Assembly: GCA_002335175.1 (NCBI GenBank)
Contig: DDCA01000002.1
Location: 1-64,000 of the forward strand
Source of the DNA: Candidatus Saccharibacteria bacterium UBA2018
GTDB taxonomy: Bacteria > Patescibacteriota > Saccharimonadia > Saccharimonadales > Saccharimonadaceae
DNA: 64,000 nt
Direction of reading: 5' to 3'
The notes under the pieces were generated by a model. That model was not told the DNA's origin. It saw only the letters and a list, made by a program, of their open reading frames with translations, and did not search any database. Shown piece after piece: positions 51,495-59,970 of the stretch. Made by a program: the position numbers and the translations under genes. The number at the start of each line of letters is the position of its first letter. The first letter of the stretch is position 1.

Positions 51495-52745
51495 TCACAT
51501 TGAATATGTGGAGAATTCTGGCGCTGGGAATATCATGGTACCCCCATTCTTTAGGTATTCCGCCTCGCGCTCAATAAATGTCTCTCTGAAGAACCATGGC
51601 AATATAAGCAGGTAATCCGGTTGGGTTTTTCTCATTTCTTCTTCCGAACGTATTGGTATGTCGGTTCCGATTGTTCTGCGCCCGACCTTAAACTCCTGTT
51701 TCTCGGCTATCGCGTCAATCAGAGTGTGGTCAAGACCAAACATCTGGAGCAAGGTATTGCCTTTGGTGCTTGCGCCATAGCCCCACACCGATTTCCCTTC
51801 GGACTTTGCCTTCTTAATAAAATTAACTGTTTCCTCTTTCAGCTTCAGTATCTCTTTGTAGAAGTTTACGTACGTTTGCGGATTGTTATACCCCGCCTCC
51901 TCTTCCCATAGAAGAAGTGATTCGACTCTGATTTTGCAGATGTCCCTATCGGCTGGAGTCAGATAGTTGTCTGGTGCGCCTTTCTTCTGCAGAAACACCC
52001 GTATCGATCCCCCGTTGACGTTATTAAGTTCGACATCACGTATGACAAAGCCCGTTTTGTCTGTCATCCACTTCAGTGAAGTCAAGTTGTAATAACTGAG
52101 GTGCTCGTGGCATATAACCCCAAGTTCTGTCTGCATAATGTTAGCAGGTGTATATGAAAGTTGCATGGTAAATAATCCGTCATCTTCAAGAATACTGTAC
52201 ACGTCTTCAAGAAACTTAACGGGTTCGTCAACATCATAAAAGCAGGCTGCGCAACTTATCCGTGATGCTTTGGTGAATCCCGCATCGGTAAAGGCCTTCG
52301 CGGAAAAGTATTCGCGAATAACTTTGTCGGCATTGTCATCCGCTTCCGGGTAATCTGATGGATCAATGCCCACGCGTATGTACTTGTCCCCATCGACTGT
52401 CGACAAAAGATAACCATCGTTTGATGCAATATCAAGATAGACGGATTTTTCTTTCGTTTCTGGAACTGATGTAGCCGTCCGAAATGCTAAATCTTTTAGG
52501 GCGTCTCGCATTGCAGGGTTTACGGCGCTTCGGTAGAAATACATACTGCCCCACATTAATGATGCGTCGGGCTGTTTTGTCAGTTGGAAAGCCTTACTCA
52601 CCGGGTCAAAACCCAACGCAAGTTCGCAAGGCGGCCCCTTCGGCTCCTCGCCCGCCTTTAAGAAATCCGACACATAAAGCTCGCCTATGCTAAATAGTGG
52701 TTCTAGTTTTGTCCCCGAGACAATGCTCTTTTCATATTCCGTCAT
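51495..52745 (-). CDS. Sugar C-methyltransferase-like protein without the zinc cysteines
   Basis: Protein of 416 residues, overall plan of the NovU/TylCIII-type C-methyltransferases: N-terminal region, SAM-binding domain (YLDIASNDGYLL), a FTMQLSYTPANIMQ segment followed by CHEHLSYYN, and a C-terminal region with VWGYGASTKGNTLLQ. The N-terminus of this family normally binds zinc through four Cys (C-x-x-C pairs); here LFSIGELYVSDFL is recognisable but the Cys pairs are gone. It probably methylates a keto-deoxy sugar nucleotide. Start ATG 52745 lies near a TAGGAT -10-like box. Confidence 0.75.
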   Translation of the reverse strand: MTEYEKSIVSGTKLEPLFSIGELYVSDFLKAGEEPKGPPCELALGFDPVSKAFQLTKQPDASLMWGSMYFYRSAVNPAMRDALKDLAFRTATSVPETKEKSVYLDIASNDGYLLSTVDGDKYIRVGIDPSDYPEADDNADKVIREYFSAKAFTDAGFTKASRISCAACFYDVDEPVKFLEDVYSILEDDGLFTMQLSYTPANIMQTELGVICHEHLSYYNLTSLKWMTDKTGFVIRDVELNNVNGGSIRVFLQKKGAPDNYLTPADRDICKIRVESLLLWEEEAGYNNPQTYVNFYKEILKLKEETVNFIKKAKSEGKSVWGYGASTKGNTLLQMFGLDHTLIDAIAEKQEFKVGRRTIGTDIPIRSEEEMRKTQPDYLLILPWFFRETFIEREAEYLKNGGTMIFPAPEFSTYSM

Positions 52746-52790
52746 ATACGTTCTATCCTATCAGATATACAGTGAGCTGTAACCCTTGGG

Positions 52791-53618
52791 TTAACGCCTA
52801 CGTCGCACCATTGATTTAAGTCGCCCTGCTAACCCATCCCGACGGCCAGGTTGAGACGCCTGGTCGGCGTTTGTAGCTGCTGCCTGATCTCGATTGGATT
52901 CATAGAGAATGTCATAGTCATCCGACGATATGCCCCCCTTTAAGTCAATCACTACGTGCTGGACATAATCGAATTTTTTAGCTCGGTCGGTATATTTATC
53001 AGTGTAATATTCATTTAAGCCATCAAAAAACGTTAGTTCGTAGCCGTTCTTTTTAAGTAAGGGCTTCCAGTTTTTCACTATATGATTTGCTTCGATGCAG
53101 ACAACTTCTGGACGAAAGGCTGACCAGTCGTTACCTTTTAGAACCTCAAACTCGTAACCTTCTACATCAACCTTTAAGAACTGTATCGACTTAACATTAT
53201 GCGCCGATAGAACATCCTTGAGCGTCACTACTTCAATCGGAACATCTTCGTACTGTTCGGTTTTGTTACCCTTCGTTGATGCATGCTCTCTTTTTAGGTC
53301 CGACGCAAAGGTTGAAAGCCCCTGATTGTTCGTATACATACGCAGCTTAATCGTGGACTGCTTGTTGGAAATGCCAATATTCAAGTTTAGGTCTCGCGGT
53401 CGTTCCAATTCAAAAAGACCGTACAGGTTGGTTTGCGGCTCAATGTTTATGCCCTTCCAACCTTTCTGATAAAATCGCTTCGTTACTGATGCCACGTGCG
53501 GATGGCACGCGCCAACATCAACATAGAACCCTTTTTTTTCATTAATAAAAAATGATTCAAGAATGAGGTCTTCCCGGTTTTGTGCGTAGTAAACTCTATC
53601 TTTCAAAGTATCACTCAT
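52791..53618 (-). CDS. FkbM-family methyltransferase
   Basis: Protein of 275 residues. SAM-binding motif YVDVGACHPHVASVT, then GINIEPQTNLY and FLKVDVEGYEFEVLKG, all typical of FkbM O-methyltransferases. The C-terminus is basic (MVRRRR). It begins 5 nt after the stop of the Wzt-like gene, so it is made with the exporter. In some systems a methyl cap on the polymer ends chain growth and is read by the Wzt C-terminal domain; this neighbour fits such a role (inference). Confidence 0.82.
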   Translation of the reverse strand: MSDTLKDRVYYAQNREDLILESFFINEKKGFYVDVGACHPHVASVTKRFYQKGWKGINIEPQTNLYGLFELERPRDLNLNIGISNKQSTIKLRMYTNNQGLSTFASDLKREHASTKGNKTEQYEDVPIEVVTLKDVLSAHNVKSIQFLKVDVEGYEFEVLKGNDWSAFRPEVVCIEANHIVKNWKPLLKKNGYELTFFDGLNEYYTDKYTDRAKKFDYVQHVVIDLKGGISSDDYDILYESNRDQAAATNADQASQPGRRDGLAGRLKSMVRRRR

Positions 53619-53623
53619 ACGAC

Positions 53624-54811
53624 CTAGCCCTTTCCTGTATACCGAATAGGTGGGTTAACTATGAAGGGGGTGTCTTTTGTCTTTGTGATGACAAACGAAG
53701 CCGCTTCTTTCCACCAATCAGAGACCTCCGTAACAGACTTATACATAATAGTAAGCTCAACATAATATTTGCCGCTATTAAAGATATCGGGAAATTCCCA
53801 CTCGATTCCCCTACTCTCCCCAGCCTTTAACGGTAATTGCTTGCCTTGTTCAATATTGGTGTTAGTTCCAAAAATCGGCTGGCCCTTGGCGTTTGCGACC
53901 ATAATCCCGAAGGTCGGATCATCAATACTCTCATCCGCTATGACATCCGCTTTAATCGTTATGCCATCACCGGTCATTTTCGTTTTGACGTTTTCGTATC
54001 GTGCCCTTTTATCTCCCCAACGTTCCGGTGAAAGGGTCGGGTTCGAAAGCCTCTCCCCGGTCTCCGTAAATAATTCTACGTACTTTCGGGCTATCGTTTC
54101 GCTGTCGTCAATCGCGACAATGTGGCTGGAGTCAATAAGGGCTGCTCGGTCGCAATATTCTCGAACCGCGTACATATCGTGACTCACGAAAACAACCGTT
54201 TTCTTATCTTTCTTCAATTGAGAAAAATAGTCAAAGCACTTGCGCTGGAAGTCAGCATCACCGACAGCCAGCACCTCGTCGATAAGCAATATATCCGCTT
54301 TTGACCGCGTGGCGACCGAGAAGGCCAGTCGTACCTGCATGCCGCTTGAGTAGTTTTTCAGCTTTTGATCCATAAACGGTTCAAGCTCGGCAAAACTGAC
54401 GATATCGTCGTACATCTCATCAATTTCTTTGTCGCTGAAGCCGTTCAGCGCACCGCTTAAGTAGACATTCTCGCGGCCGGTTAGCTCAGGATTGAACCCA
54501 ACGCCGAGTTCAATAAAAGGAACCAGCTTACCGACGACGCTGACTTCGCCGCTGCTTGGCTGGTAAATTTCTGCCAGTATCTTAAGAAGTGTACTTTTGC
54601 CGCTACCATTCCGGCCAACAATACCGAAGAATTCCCCTTGTTTGATGTCGAAGCTGATACCGTCGAGAGCGTGCTGCACTTCACTGGTTTTGCCGCCACG
54701 TAGTGATTGCAGCGGGTGAACAAAAAAGTCTTTAATTGAACTTACTTTTTCATGCGGTAAGCGGAAGTGCTTAGAGACTTCTTTGACGGATATGACGATT
54801 GGTTCGCTCAT
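53624..54811 (-). CDS. wzt: Polysaccharide ABC exporter ATPase with carbohydrate-binding domain
   Basis: Protein of 395 residues: ABC domain (1-240) with Walker A GRNGSGKST, signature YSSGMQVRLAF, Walker B ILLIDEVLAVGDA and H-loop FVSHDM, then a C-terminal beta-sandwich of about 140 residues as in Wzt C-terminal domains that recognise the finished chain. ATG 54811 has GGAGG 9 nt upstream; the frame to 54922 runs into the permease gene and is not used. Works with the permease at 54813. Confidence 0.9.
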   Translation of the reverse strand: MSEPIVISVKEVSKHFRLPHEKVSSIKDFFVHPLQSLRGGKTSEVQHALDGISFDIKQGEFFGIVGRNGSGKSTLLKILAEIYQPSSGEVSVVGKLVPFIELGVGFNPELTGRENVYLSGALNGFSDKEIDEMYDDIVSFAELEPFMDQKLKNYSSGMQVRLAFSVATRSKADILLIDEVLAVGDADFQRKCFDYFSQLKKDKKTVVFVSHDMYAVREYCDRAALIDSSHIVAIDDSETIARKYVELFTETGERLSNPTLSPERWGDKRARYENVKTKMTGDGITIKADVIADESIDDPTFGIMVANAKGQPIFGTNTNIEQGKQLPLKAGESRGIEWEFPDIFNSGKYYVELTIMYKSVTEVSDWWKEAASFVITKTKDTPFIVNPPIRYTGKG

Positions 54812-54812
54812 G

Positions 54813-55628
54813 CTAAATTTCCTCCGCGAACTTCGGCGACATCGCCCTAAAATAAATAGCAGCAACGACCGTAACCACAGCCACAACAATGAATGGAATG
54901 ATCCAATACAGCGAAAAAGCACCGTATACCGTCGGGGTTTCGTGAGTAATCAAGCTGTAGCGCGCGTCCTGAATAATTTGAGCTACCGGGTTAAGGAGCA
55001 GGATGTTAGCCGCTGCTTCGGATCTTTTAGCAACTTCTGAAAGTGGGTAGATGATTGGCGTGACATAGAATCCGGCCTGGAGCAGAACTTCCCAAACGTA
55101 ATTAATGTCCCGAAAGCGTACATATAGGGCGCTCAGTAGAAAACTTAGCCCTAGGGCGAACACAAACAGCTCCAATATAATAAGCGGCAACCAAAGCACC
55201 GTTATTGTCAGCGGCACCCCGTTTATGACCATAAACCCAAAAACAACAAGCAGGTTAATAAGCAGGTTAATAAAAGCCGAAACCGATCCAGCTATGACAA
55301 TAACGTAGCGAGGGAAAGACAGCTTGCGCATTAAATCACCCTTGCCGACGATTGATGTCAAGCCGTTGACCGTTACTTCGACAAAATAGCTCCACAGTAC
55401 TACGCCGAGCAGAAGGTAAACCGGGAAGTGTGGAATATCTCCGCCGAACCGCAGAAAGTTTACGAACACCACATACAAAACGGCGAAAAGCGCCAAGGGC
55501 CGAAGCAGAGTCCACAGATACCCCAGCGCTGAGCCCTTATAGCGAAGCTTGAAGTCGGTTATGACCAACTGCTTAAGAATTATCAGCGAATAACGGTACT
55601 TTTGCTTGAGTTTTGATAGGGTGTTCAC
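54813..55628 (-). CDS. wzm: Polysaccharide ABC exporter permease
   Basis: Protein of 271 residues with six membrane helices, ABC2-type: N-terminal DFKLRYKGSALGYLWTLLRPL is the typical amphipathic entry of Wzm/TagG permeases. It exports a lipid-linked polymer with the ATPase encoded 1 nt downstream. The GTG start at 55628 follows TATAAT (55638-55643, minus strand) by 9 nt, so the mRNA is probably leaderless or nearly so. Confidence 0.9.
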   Translation of the reverse strand: MNTLSKLKQKYRYSLIILKQLVITDFKLRYKGSALGYLWTLLRPLALFAVLYVVFVNFLRFGGDIPHFPVYLLLGVVLWSYFVEVTVNGLTSIVGKGDLMRKLSFPRYVIVIAGSVSAFINLLINLLVVFGFMVINGVPLTITVLWLPLIILELFVFALGLSFLLSALYVRFRDINYVWEVLLQAGFYVTPIIYPLSEVAKRSEAAANILLLNPVAQIIQDARYSLITHETPTVYGAFSLYWIIPFIVVAVVTVVAAIYFRAMSPKFAEEI

Positions 55629-55637
55629 GCTCCCATT

Positions 55638-55701
55638 ATTATACCCCAGCAGAGACGCTTTCCGCAGCCGGTTGCTGAGACCATTTTTTGATTGCTATAC
55701 T
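55638..55701. promoter_or_regulatory. Divergent promoters, wzm-wzt-fkbM and rmd-like
   Basis: Minus-strand TATAAT (55638-55643) is 9 nt from GTG 55628. Plus-strand TATACT (55696-55701) is 9 nt from ATG 55711, with TTGCTG (55673-55678) 17 nt upstream as a -35. Confidence 0.55.
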
Positions 55702-55710
55702 AGTAACCAT

Positions 55711-56628
55711 ATGAATATCGCAATTACCGGAGTCAACGGATTCGTTGGCAAGCACCTTGCTCGTGAAGTTATAAGCCAAGGCCACCACGTCCTCGGTGTC
55801 GGCCAGGAACCGGCAGCCGATGAGGCCATATCGGGTTCACTGACCGAATATATCAGCTGCGACTTGACCCAGTCGTGGCCAGACTTTCAAAACGACGTCG
55901 ATGCCGTCATCCACCTGGCTGGCCTCGCTGCTATCGGCCCATCGTTCGAACGGCCGCAAGACTACATTAACCTGAACAGCGCCATGGTGACTCACTTATG
56001 TGAATATTATGTTTCTGCTGACAAGAAGCCTAGGATTGTGCTAATTAGCAGCGGCGCGATTTATGACCCTAATCAGCCGATGCCTATCAGTGAAGCCGGC
56101 GAAATTCGCTATGACTCGCCCTATGCTGTCAGCAAGGTGCTAAACGAGAGCCAAGCCCGCTACTATAACGGCCGCGGTCTTGAGGTAGTTGTTATGCGGC
56201 CATTCAATCACATTGGGCCCGGTCAGCTTCCCGGCTTTCTCGTGCCCGATCTCGCCGAGAAGCTCCGCAGCCGAAGTTCAGAAAACGACCCGATTCAGGT
56301 TGGCAATTTGCAAACCCGCCGTGATTATACCGACGTCCGGGATGTCGCCCGAGCTTACGTGATGGTTGCGAGCAGTTCTGAACGCCCTCGTCACCCTGTT
56401 TATAATGTCAGTTCCGGAAAAAGCGTTGCCGGCGAAGCAGTCCTGGCGGCCGTAGCCAGAGCCATGAACATCGATACTCCAAAGGTTGAAGTTGACCAAT
56501 CGCTCATCCGGCCAAACGATATTCCTGACATTCGGGGCGACAACTCGCGGCTCTCGTCCGAGTTCGGCTGGCAGCCAAGTTATGACTTCCAGCAGACGAT
56601 TGATGATTTTGTAGCCTCGCTCGGCTAG
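55711..56628 (+). CDS. rmd: NAD(P)-dependent sugar reductase, probable GDP-6-deoxy-4-keto-mannose reductase
   Basis: Protein of 305 residues, extended short-chain dehydrogenase: GVNGFVGKHLA nucleotide motif, catalytic YAVSK with SSG (LISSGAIYD) upstream, and MRPFNHIGPGQ, typical of Rmd reductases. It would reduce the Gmd product to GDP-D-rhamnose; a related epimerase is the alternative. ATG 55711 is set by TATACT 9 nt upstream, since the longer frame from 55606 crosses the divergent wzm start. Stop codons overlap those of the Nudix gene by 4 nt. Confidence 0.75.
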   Translation: MNIAITGVNGFVGKHLAREVISQGHHVLGVGQEPAADEAISGSLTEYISCDLTQSWPDFQNDVDAVIHLAGLAAIGPSFERPQDYINLNSAMVTHLCEYYVSADKKPRIVLISSGAIYDPNQPMPISEAGEIRYDSPYAVSKVLNESQARYYNGRGLEVVVMRPFNHIGPGQLPGFLVPDLAEKLRSRSSENDPIQVGNLQTRRDYTDVRDVARAYVMVASSSERPRHPVYNVSSGKSVAGEAVLAAVARAMNIDTPKVEVDQSLIRPNDIPDIRGDNSRLSSEFGWQPSYDFQQTIDDFVASLG

Positions 56629-57164
56629 AGCTTGTCCGGAAACGCCAGCGCTAAAGCGGAGACCATGTAGGTGGTATTGAATTTACCGCTTTTTATAAGC
56701 TGCTGGATGTCGTCCGGCGATACAAGCTGCACCGGTCCAAGCGTCTCGGCCTCCAGTCCCCCTTGTGTCGGCTCTCCCGCTTTAATTGCACCGCTAACTC
56801 TGACAACGTGAGAAATATGGGCAAGCTTCGAGGGAAATGGGTATAGGCTGCTTATGATTTCGGCTCCGTCTGCCTCGTAACCGGTTTCTTCCTTCAGTTC
56901 CCGCAGGGCCGCTTGCTCGGGCGTTTCGCCTTCGTCTATACCGCCAGCCGGGAACGTAAGAACCGAGTCGTCGACCGCGTATTTATACTCATCAAGCAGG
57001 ATTAGGCGGCCCTCGGTATCGGTTGCGACCACCAAAACTCCGTCCGGAAAATCAACCACACTGTATTCTGCCGTCTGCCCCGACGGCAATTTGACAGTAT
57101 CTTCCCACGCCTTCATGTAGGCGCTTTCATAAATGGTACGCCTGTCGAGACGCTGCCAGCCCAC
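56625..57164 (-). CDS. Nudix hydrolase (ADP-ribose / sugar-nucleotide pyrophosphatase type)
   Basis: Protein of 179 residues with a complete Nudix box (GGIDEGETPEQAALRELKEE, then TGY). N-terminal extension and overall length fit ADP-ribose or GDP-mannose pyrophosphatases. The GTG start is 6 nt behind the gmd stop, so it is co-expressed with gmd and may tune the GDP-sugar pool (inference). Confidence 0.8.
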   Translation of the reverse strand: MGWQRLDRRTIYESAYMKAWEDTVKLPSGQTAEYSVVDFPDGVLVVATDTEGRLILLDEYKYAVDDSVLTFPAGGIDEGETPEQAALRELKEETGYEADGAEIISSLYPFPSKLAHISHVVRVSGAIKAGEPTQGGLEAETLGPVQLVSPDDIQQLIKSGKFNTTYMVSALALAFPDKL

Positions 57165-57170
57165 TACGCT

Positions 57171-58211
57171 CTAGGCCTCTTCGGCTAGGTCGTGTTCGAC
57201 CATCAGCTTCACCAGGCCAGGGAAGTCGACCTTGCGCTCCCACCCCAGTTTCGTTTCGGCTTTGGCTGGGTCCCCCAGCAAAATGTCAACTTCGGCCGGA
57301 CGGTAAAACTCCGGATTGATACGCAGGACTACGTTGCCCGACGCGACATCGGTCGCCGTTTCGCTCTCGCCGGTACCATCCCAGCGCAACTCGATACCGA
57401 CCTGCTTAAAAGCCAGCTCGACGAATTCTCGGATGGTGTGCGTCTCGCCCGTTGCGAGAACATAATCACCCGGCTCGTCCTGCTGCAATATGCGCCACAT
57501 ACCCTCGACATAATCGCCGGCGTAGCCCCAGTCACGTTTGCTGTCCAGGTTTCCAAGCTCTAGCACGTCTTGTTTGCCGAGTTTAATGCGAGCCACGGCT
57601 TTGGAGATTTTGCGGGTAACGAATTCGGGGCCGCGGCGCTCGCCTTCGTGGTTAAATAAAATACCACAACTAGCATGCATGCCGTAGCTTTCGCGGTAGT
57701 TCTTCGTAATCCAGTGGCCGTACAGCTTAGCGACGCCGTACGGGCTGCGCGGGTGGAATAGCGATTCCTCGTCGTATCCGCTGCCCGGCCGGTTGTAATC
57801 TAGTCCGCCAAACATCTCGGACGTCGATGCTTGGTAAAAACGTGTGGTTTTTTCAAGTCCGGCCAATCGGACGGCTTCCAGTACGTTCAACACGCCCTTG
57901 CCGGTCAAATCTGCCGTCAGGATAGGGTCGCGGAACGAATATCCAACGTGGCTAATGGCAGCCAAGTTGTAAACTTCATCCGGTTTGATTTCCTGCATAG
58001 CGCGGGTGAGAGCCGCAATGTCCATCATGTCGGCTAGCACGATGTTGACATATGGCATCTCGGTTTTGACAGCCTGGTAGCGCGGGTGACTCGCCTCGAG
58101 CTGGCCGCGGAGTGTTCCGTAGACTTCGTAGCCTTTCTCGTGAAGCAGTTTCGCTAAATGCCCACCGTCCTGTCCAGCTACGCCGGTAATAAGTGCTGTC
58201 TTTGCCGCCAT
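57171..58211 (-). CDS. gmd: GDP-mannose 4,6-dehydratase
   Basis: Protein of 346 residues: GVAGQDGGHLAK nucleotide site, STSEMFG, catalytic YGVAK in HPRSPYGVAKLYGHW, FNHEGERRG and DSKRDWGYAGDYVEGMW are all hallmarks of Gmd. It converts GDP-mannose (from ManC) to GDP-4-keto-6-deoxymannose, the precursor of GDP-D-rhamnose or GDP-L-fucose. TATAAT at 58266-58271 (minus strand) gives a leader of about 48 nt with GGGGAG, so this gene is leadered. Confidence 0.92.
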   Translation of the reverse strand: MAAKTALITGVAGQDGGHLAKLLHEKGYEVYGTLRGQLEASHPRYQAVKTEMPYVNIVLADMMDIAALTRAMQEIKPDEVYNLAAISHVGYSFRDPILTADLTGKGVLNVLEAVRLAGLEKTTRFYQASTSEMFGGLDYNRPGSGYDEESLFHPRSPYGVAKLYGHWITKNYRESYGMHASCGILFNHEGERRGPEFVTRKISKAVARIKLGKQDVLELGNLDSKRDWGYAGDYVEGMWRILQQDEPGDYVLATGETHTIREFVELAFKQVGIELRWDGTGESETATDVASGNVVLRINPEFYRPAEVDILLGDPAKAETKLGWERKVDFPGLVKLMVEHDLAEEA

Positions 58212-58265
58212 GCTCTCTCAAATCTCCCCGTAAGTTCTTAGAGTGTCGTAATATTCTGCCTGTCG

Positions 58266-58271
58266 ATTATA
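58266..58271 (-). promoter_or_regulatory. -10 box of gmd
   Basis: A perfect TATAAT on the minus strand, 54 nt before ATG 58211. Together with the GGGGAG upstream of the start it indicates a normal leadered mRNA. Confidence 0.45.
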
Positions 58272-58341
58272 CCAGATTTTAAAGAGGTGAGCTACCGCGT
58301 TGGCTACATGGGCCATCCATTTTAGTCCCGCTCTTTTTTGC

Positions 58342-58347
58342 TACACT
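58342..58347 (+). promoter_or_regulatory. -10 box of a leaderless GT4 gene
   Basis: TACACT ends 8 nt before ATG 58356, with no Shine-Dalgarno site. Confidence 0.45.
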
Positions 58348-58355
58348 CTTACTAT

Positions 58356-59459
58356 ATGCATATTGCAATTGATGCCCGCATTATCAACTCGTCAACCGGC
58401 CGTTACGTCGAGCGACTGCTGCATTACCTAGAAAAGATCGACCGGACGAACCGCTATACCGTGCTGGTGCGAAAAAAAGACGAGGCGTTTTGGGTGCCAT
58501 CGAACCCAAACTTTTCGGTCAAAGTAGCCGACTTTGACAATTATTCTATGGCCGAGCAAACAGGGTATTTGCGGCTGCTCCAAAAACTATCACCCGATTT
58601 AGTCCATTTCTGTATGCCGCAGCAGCCGGTACTTTACGGCGGCAAGGCCATCACTACTATTCACGACCTGACGCTCCTCAACACTTATAATTCCGACAAA
58701 AACTGGTTTATCTTTCACTTTAAACAGTTCGTTGGCCGTTTTGTATTCAGGCATGTGGCCAGGAAGAGTGAAGTAGTACTGGTGCCGACCGAGTATGTCA
58801 AAGCGTCACTCCTTTCCTTTGCTCATGTGCCAAGCGAAAAAGTAGTTGTCACCCCGGAAGCAGCGGATATTTCCGAGCTTACCCCGGCTACATACCAGCC
58901 GATGGTTGGCCGGGACTACATTATGTACGTGGGGAGCCAGAGCGATTACAAAAATATTAAGCGGTTAATCCGTGCCCACCAGTTACTTCTAAAAACCCAT
59001 CCGGACCTTCAATTAGTCCTCGTCGGCAAGACCGACGGAAAGAATGGCCTGTCTGCGGCCCGCAACAAAGCCTGGAGCGAAGCGGCTGGCCACCAGAATG
59101 TGACATTTACCGGCTTTGTACCCGACGAACAGCTAGCCTGGCTGTTTACCCATGCCAAAGCCTATGTTTTTCCGTCGCTTATGGAAGGGTTCGGTCTGCC
59201 CGGCCTCGAGGCAATGCTGCATGGTGCCCCTGTCGTCAGCAGTAATACCACCTGTCTTCCCGAGGTCTACGGTGATGCAGCCGAATATTTCGACCCGACT
59301 AATGAATCAGCCATGGCAGGTGCCATCGACGGCGTTATAAGTAATCCCGAAAATGCCGAGACTCTGCGGAAAAAAGGGTACGAACGCGCAAAACTATACT
59401 CGTGGCAACGGATGGCCGAGCAAACTCATGCCGCCTACCAAAAAGTGCTCGGACTATAA
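58356..59459 (+). CDS. GT4 glycosyltransferase
   Basis: Protein of 367 residues, GT-B fold: MHIAIDARIINSSTGRYVER at the N-terminus, VGSQSDYKNIKRLIRAH and FPSLMEGFGLPGLEAMLHG in the donor domain. The N-terminal IDARIINSSTGRY pattern recurs in mannosyl/rhamnosyltransferases of this family. The ATG is fixed by a TACACT box 8 nt upstream. It is the last glycan gene before the origin-side housekeeping genes. Confidence 0.85.
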   Translation: MHIAIDARIINSSTGRYVERLLHYLEKIDRTNRYTVLVRKKDEAFWVPSNPNFSVKVADFDNYSMAEQTGYLRLLQKLSPDLVHFCMPQQPVLYGGKAITTIHDLTLLNTYNSDKNWFIFHFKQFVGRFVFRHVARKSEVVLVPTEYVKASLLSFAHVPSEKVVVTPEAADISELTPATYQPMVGRDYIMYVGSQSDYKNIKRLIRAHQLLLKTHPDLQLVLVGKTDGKNGLSAARNKAWSEAAGHQNVTFTGFVPDEQLAWLFTHAKAYVFPSLMEGFGLPGLEAMLHGAPVVSSNTTCLPEVYGDAAEYFDPTNESAMAGAIDGVISNPENAETLRKKGYERAKLYSWQRMAEQTHAAYQKVLGL

Positions 59460-59506
59460 TTAACTAAATGGTTGAATATAGTCTCGACACTTTGCCGGTT
59501 GCTGAT

Positions 59507-59968
59507 TTATGAGCTTTTCTGAGCGATAATAATGCGCCGGTCGCGGCCTTCGCCTTCGGAAAACGTTTCGATGTCTTCGTATTCTTTGGCTACCTGGTGC
59601 ACTACCCGGCGGTCAGCCGCGTTAAGGTTGCCCACAAAGCTGTCGCCGGTCTTTCGGACGCTTTCAATCCAGCCGCGGGCTTTTTCGGCCACTTTCTCAG
59701 CCCGCTGGCGCTTGTAGTCGGCAATGTCGATATTCACCCGGACCAGCGCAGCATTTTGATTGCGGAGCGTTGTCGAAACGGCGTACTGCAGGCTGCGGAG
59801 CGTTTCGGCGTTACGGCCGATTAAGATACTGTTCGCCTCTGTTGACGGGACTGCTAGCTCAATCACGTCGTCCGTCACCGATGCTTCAACTTCGACGTTC
59901 ACCCCAAAGAAACTCAGTAGGTCTTCAAGATACTTTTTGGCATATTCGATAGCTGCTTCGTGATCCAT
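59507..59968 (-). CDS. khpB: RNA-binding protein KhpB (Jag/EloR type), KH and R3H domains
   Basis: Protein of 153 residues: a KH-II domain with the GxxG-like IGRNAETLRSL and a C-terminal R3H domain with DRRVVHQVAKEY. The N-terminal Jag-N domain of longer homologues is missing. It binds RNA and, in Firmicutes, affects cell elongation and division with KhpA. AAGGAG lies 6 nt before the ATG inside the yidC end, so it is coupled to yidC as in most bacteria. Confidence 0.92.
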   Translation of the reverse strand: MDHEAAIEYAKKYLEDLLSFFGVNVEVEASVTDDVIELAVPSTEANSILIGRNAETLRSLQYAVSTTLRNQNAALVRVNIDIADYKRQRAEKVAEKARGWIESVRKTGDSFVGNLNAADRRVVHQVAKEYEDIETFSEGEGRDRRIIIAQKSS

Positions 59969-59970
59969 GG

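Noticed and set aside
53624..54922. 37-residue hydrophobic N-terminal extension of the Wzt-like protein
   Set aside because: It overlaps the permease gene, and ATG 54811 has a good Shine-Dalgarno site; ABC ATPases of this family start near that Met.
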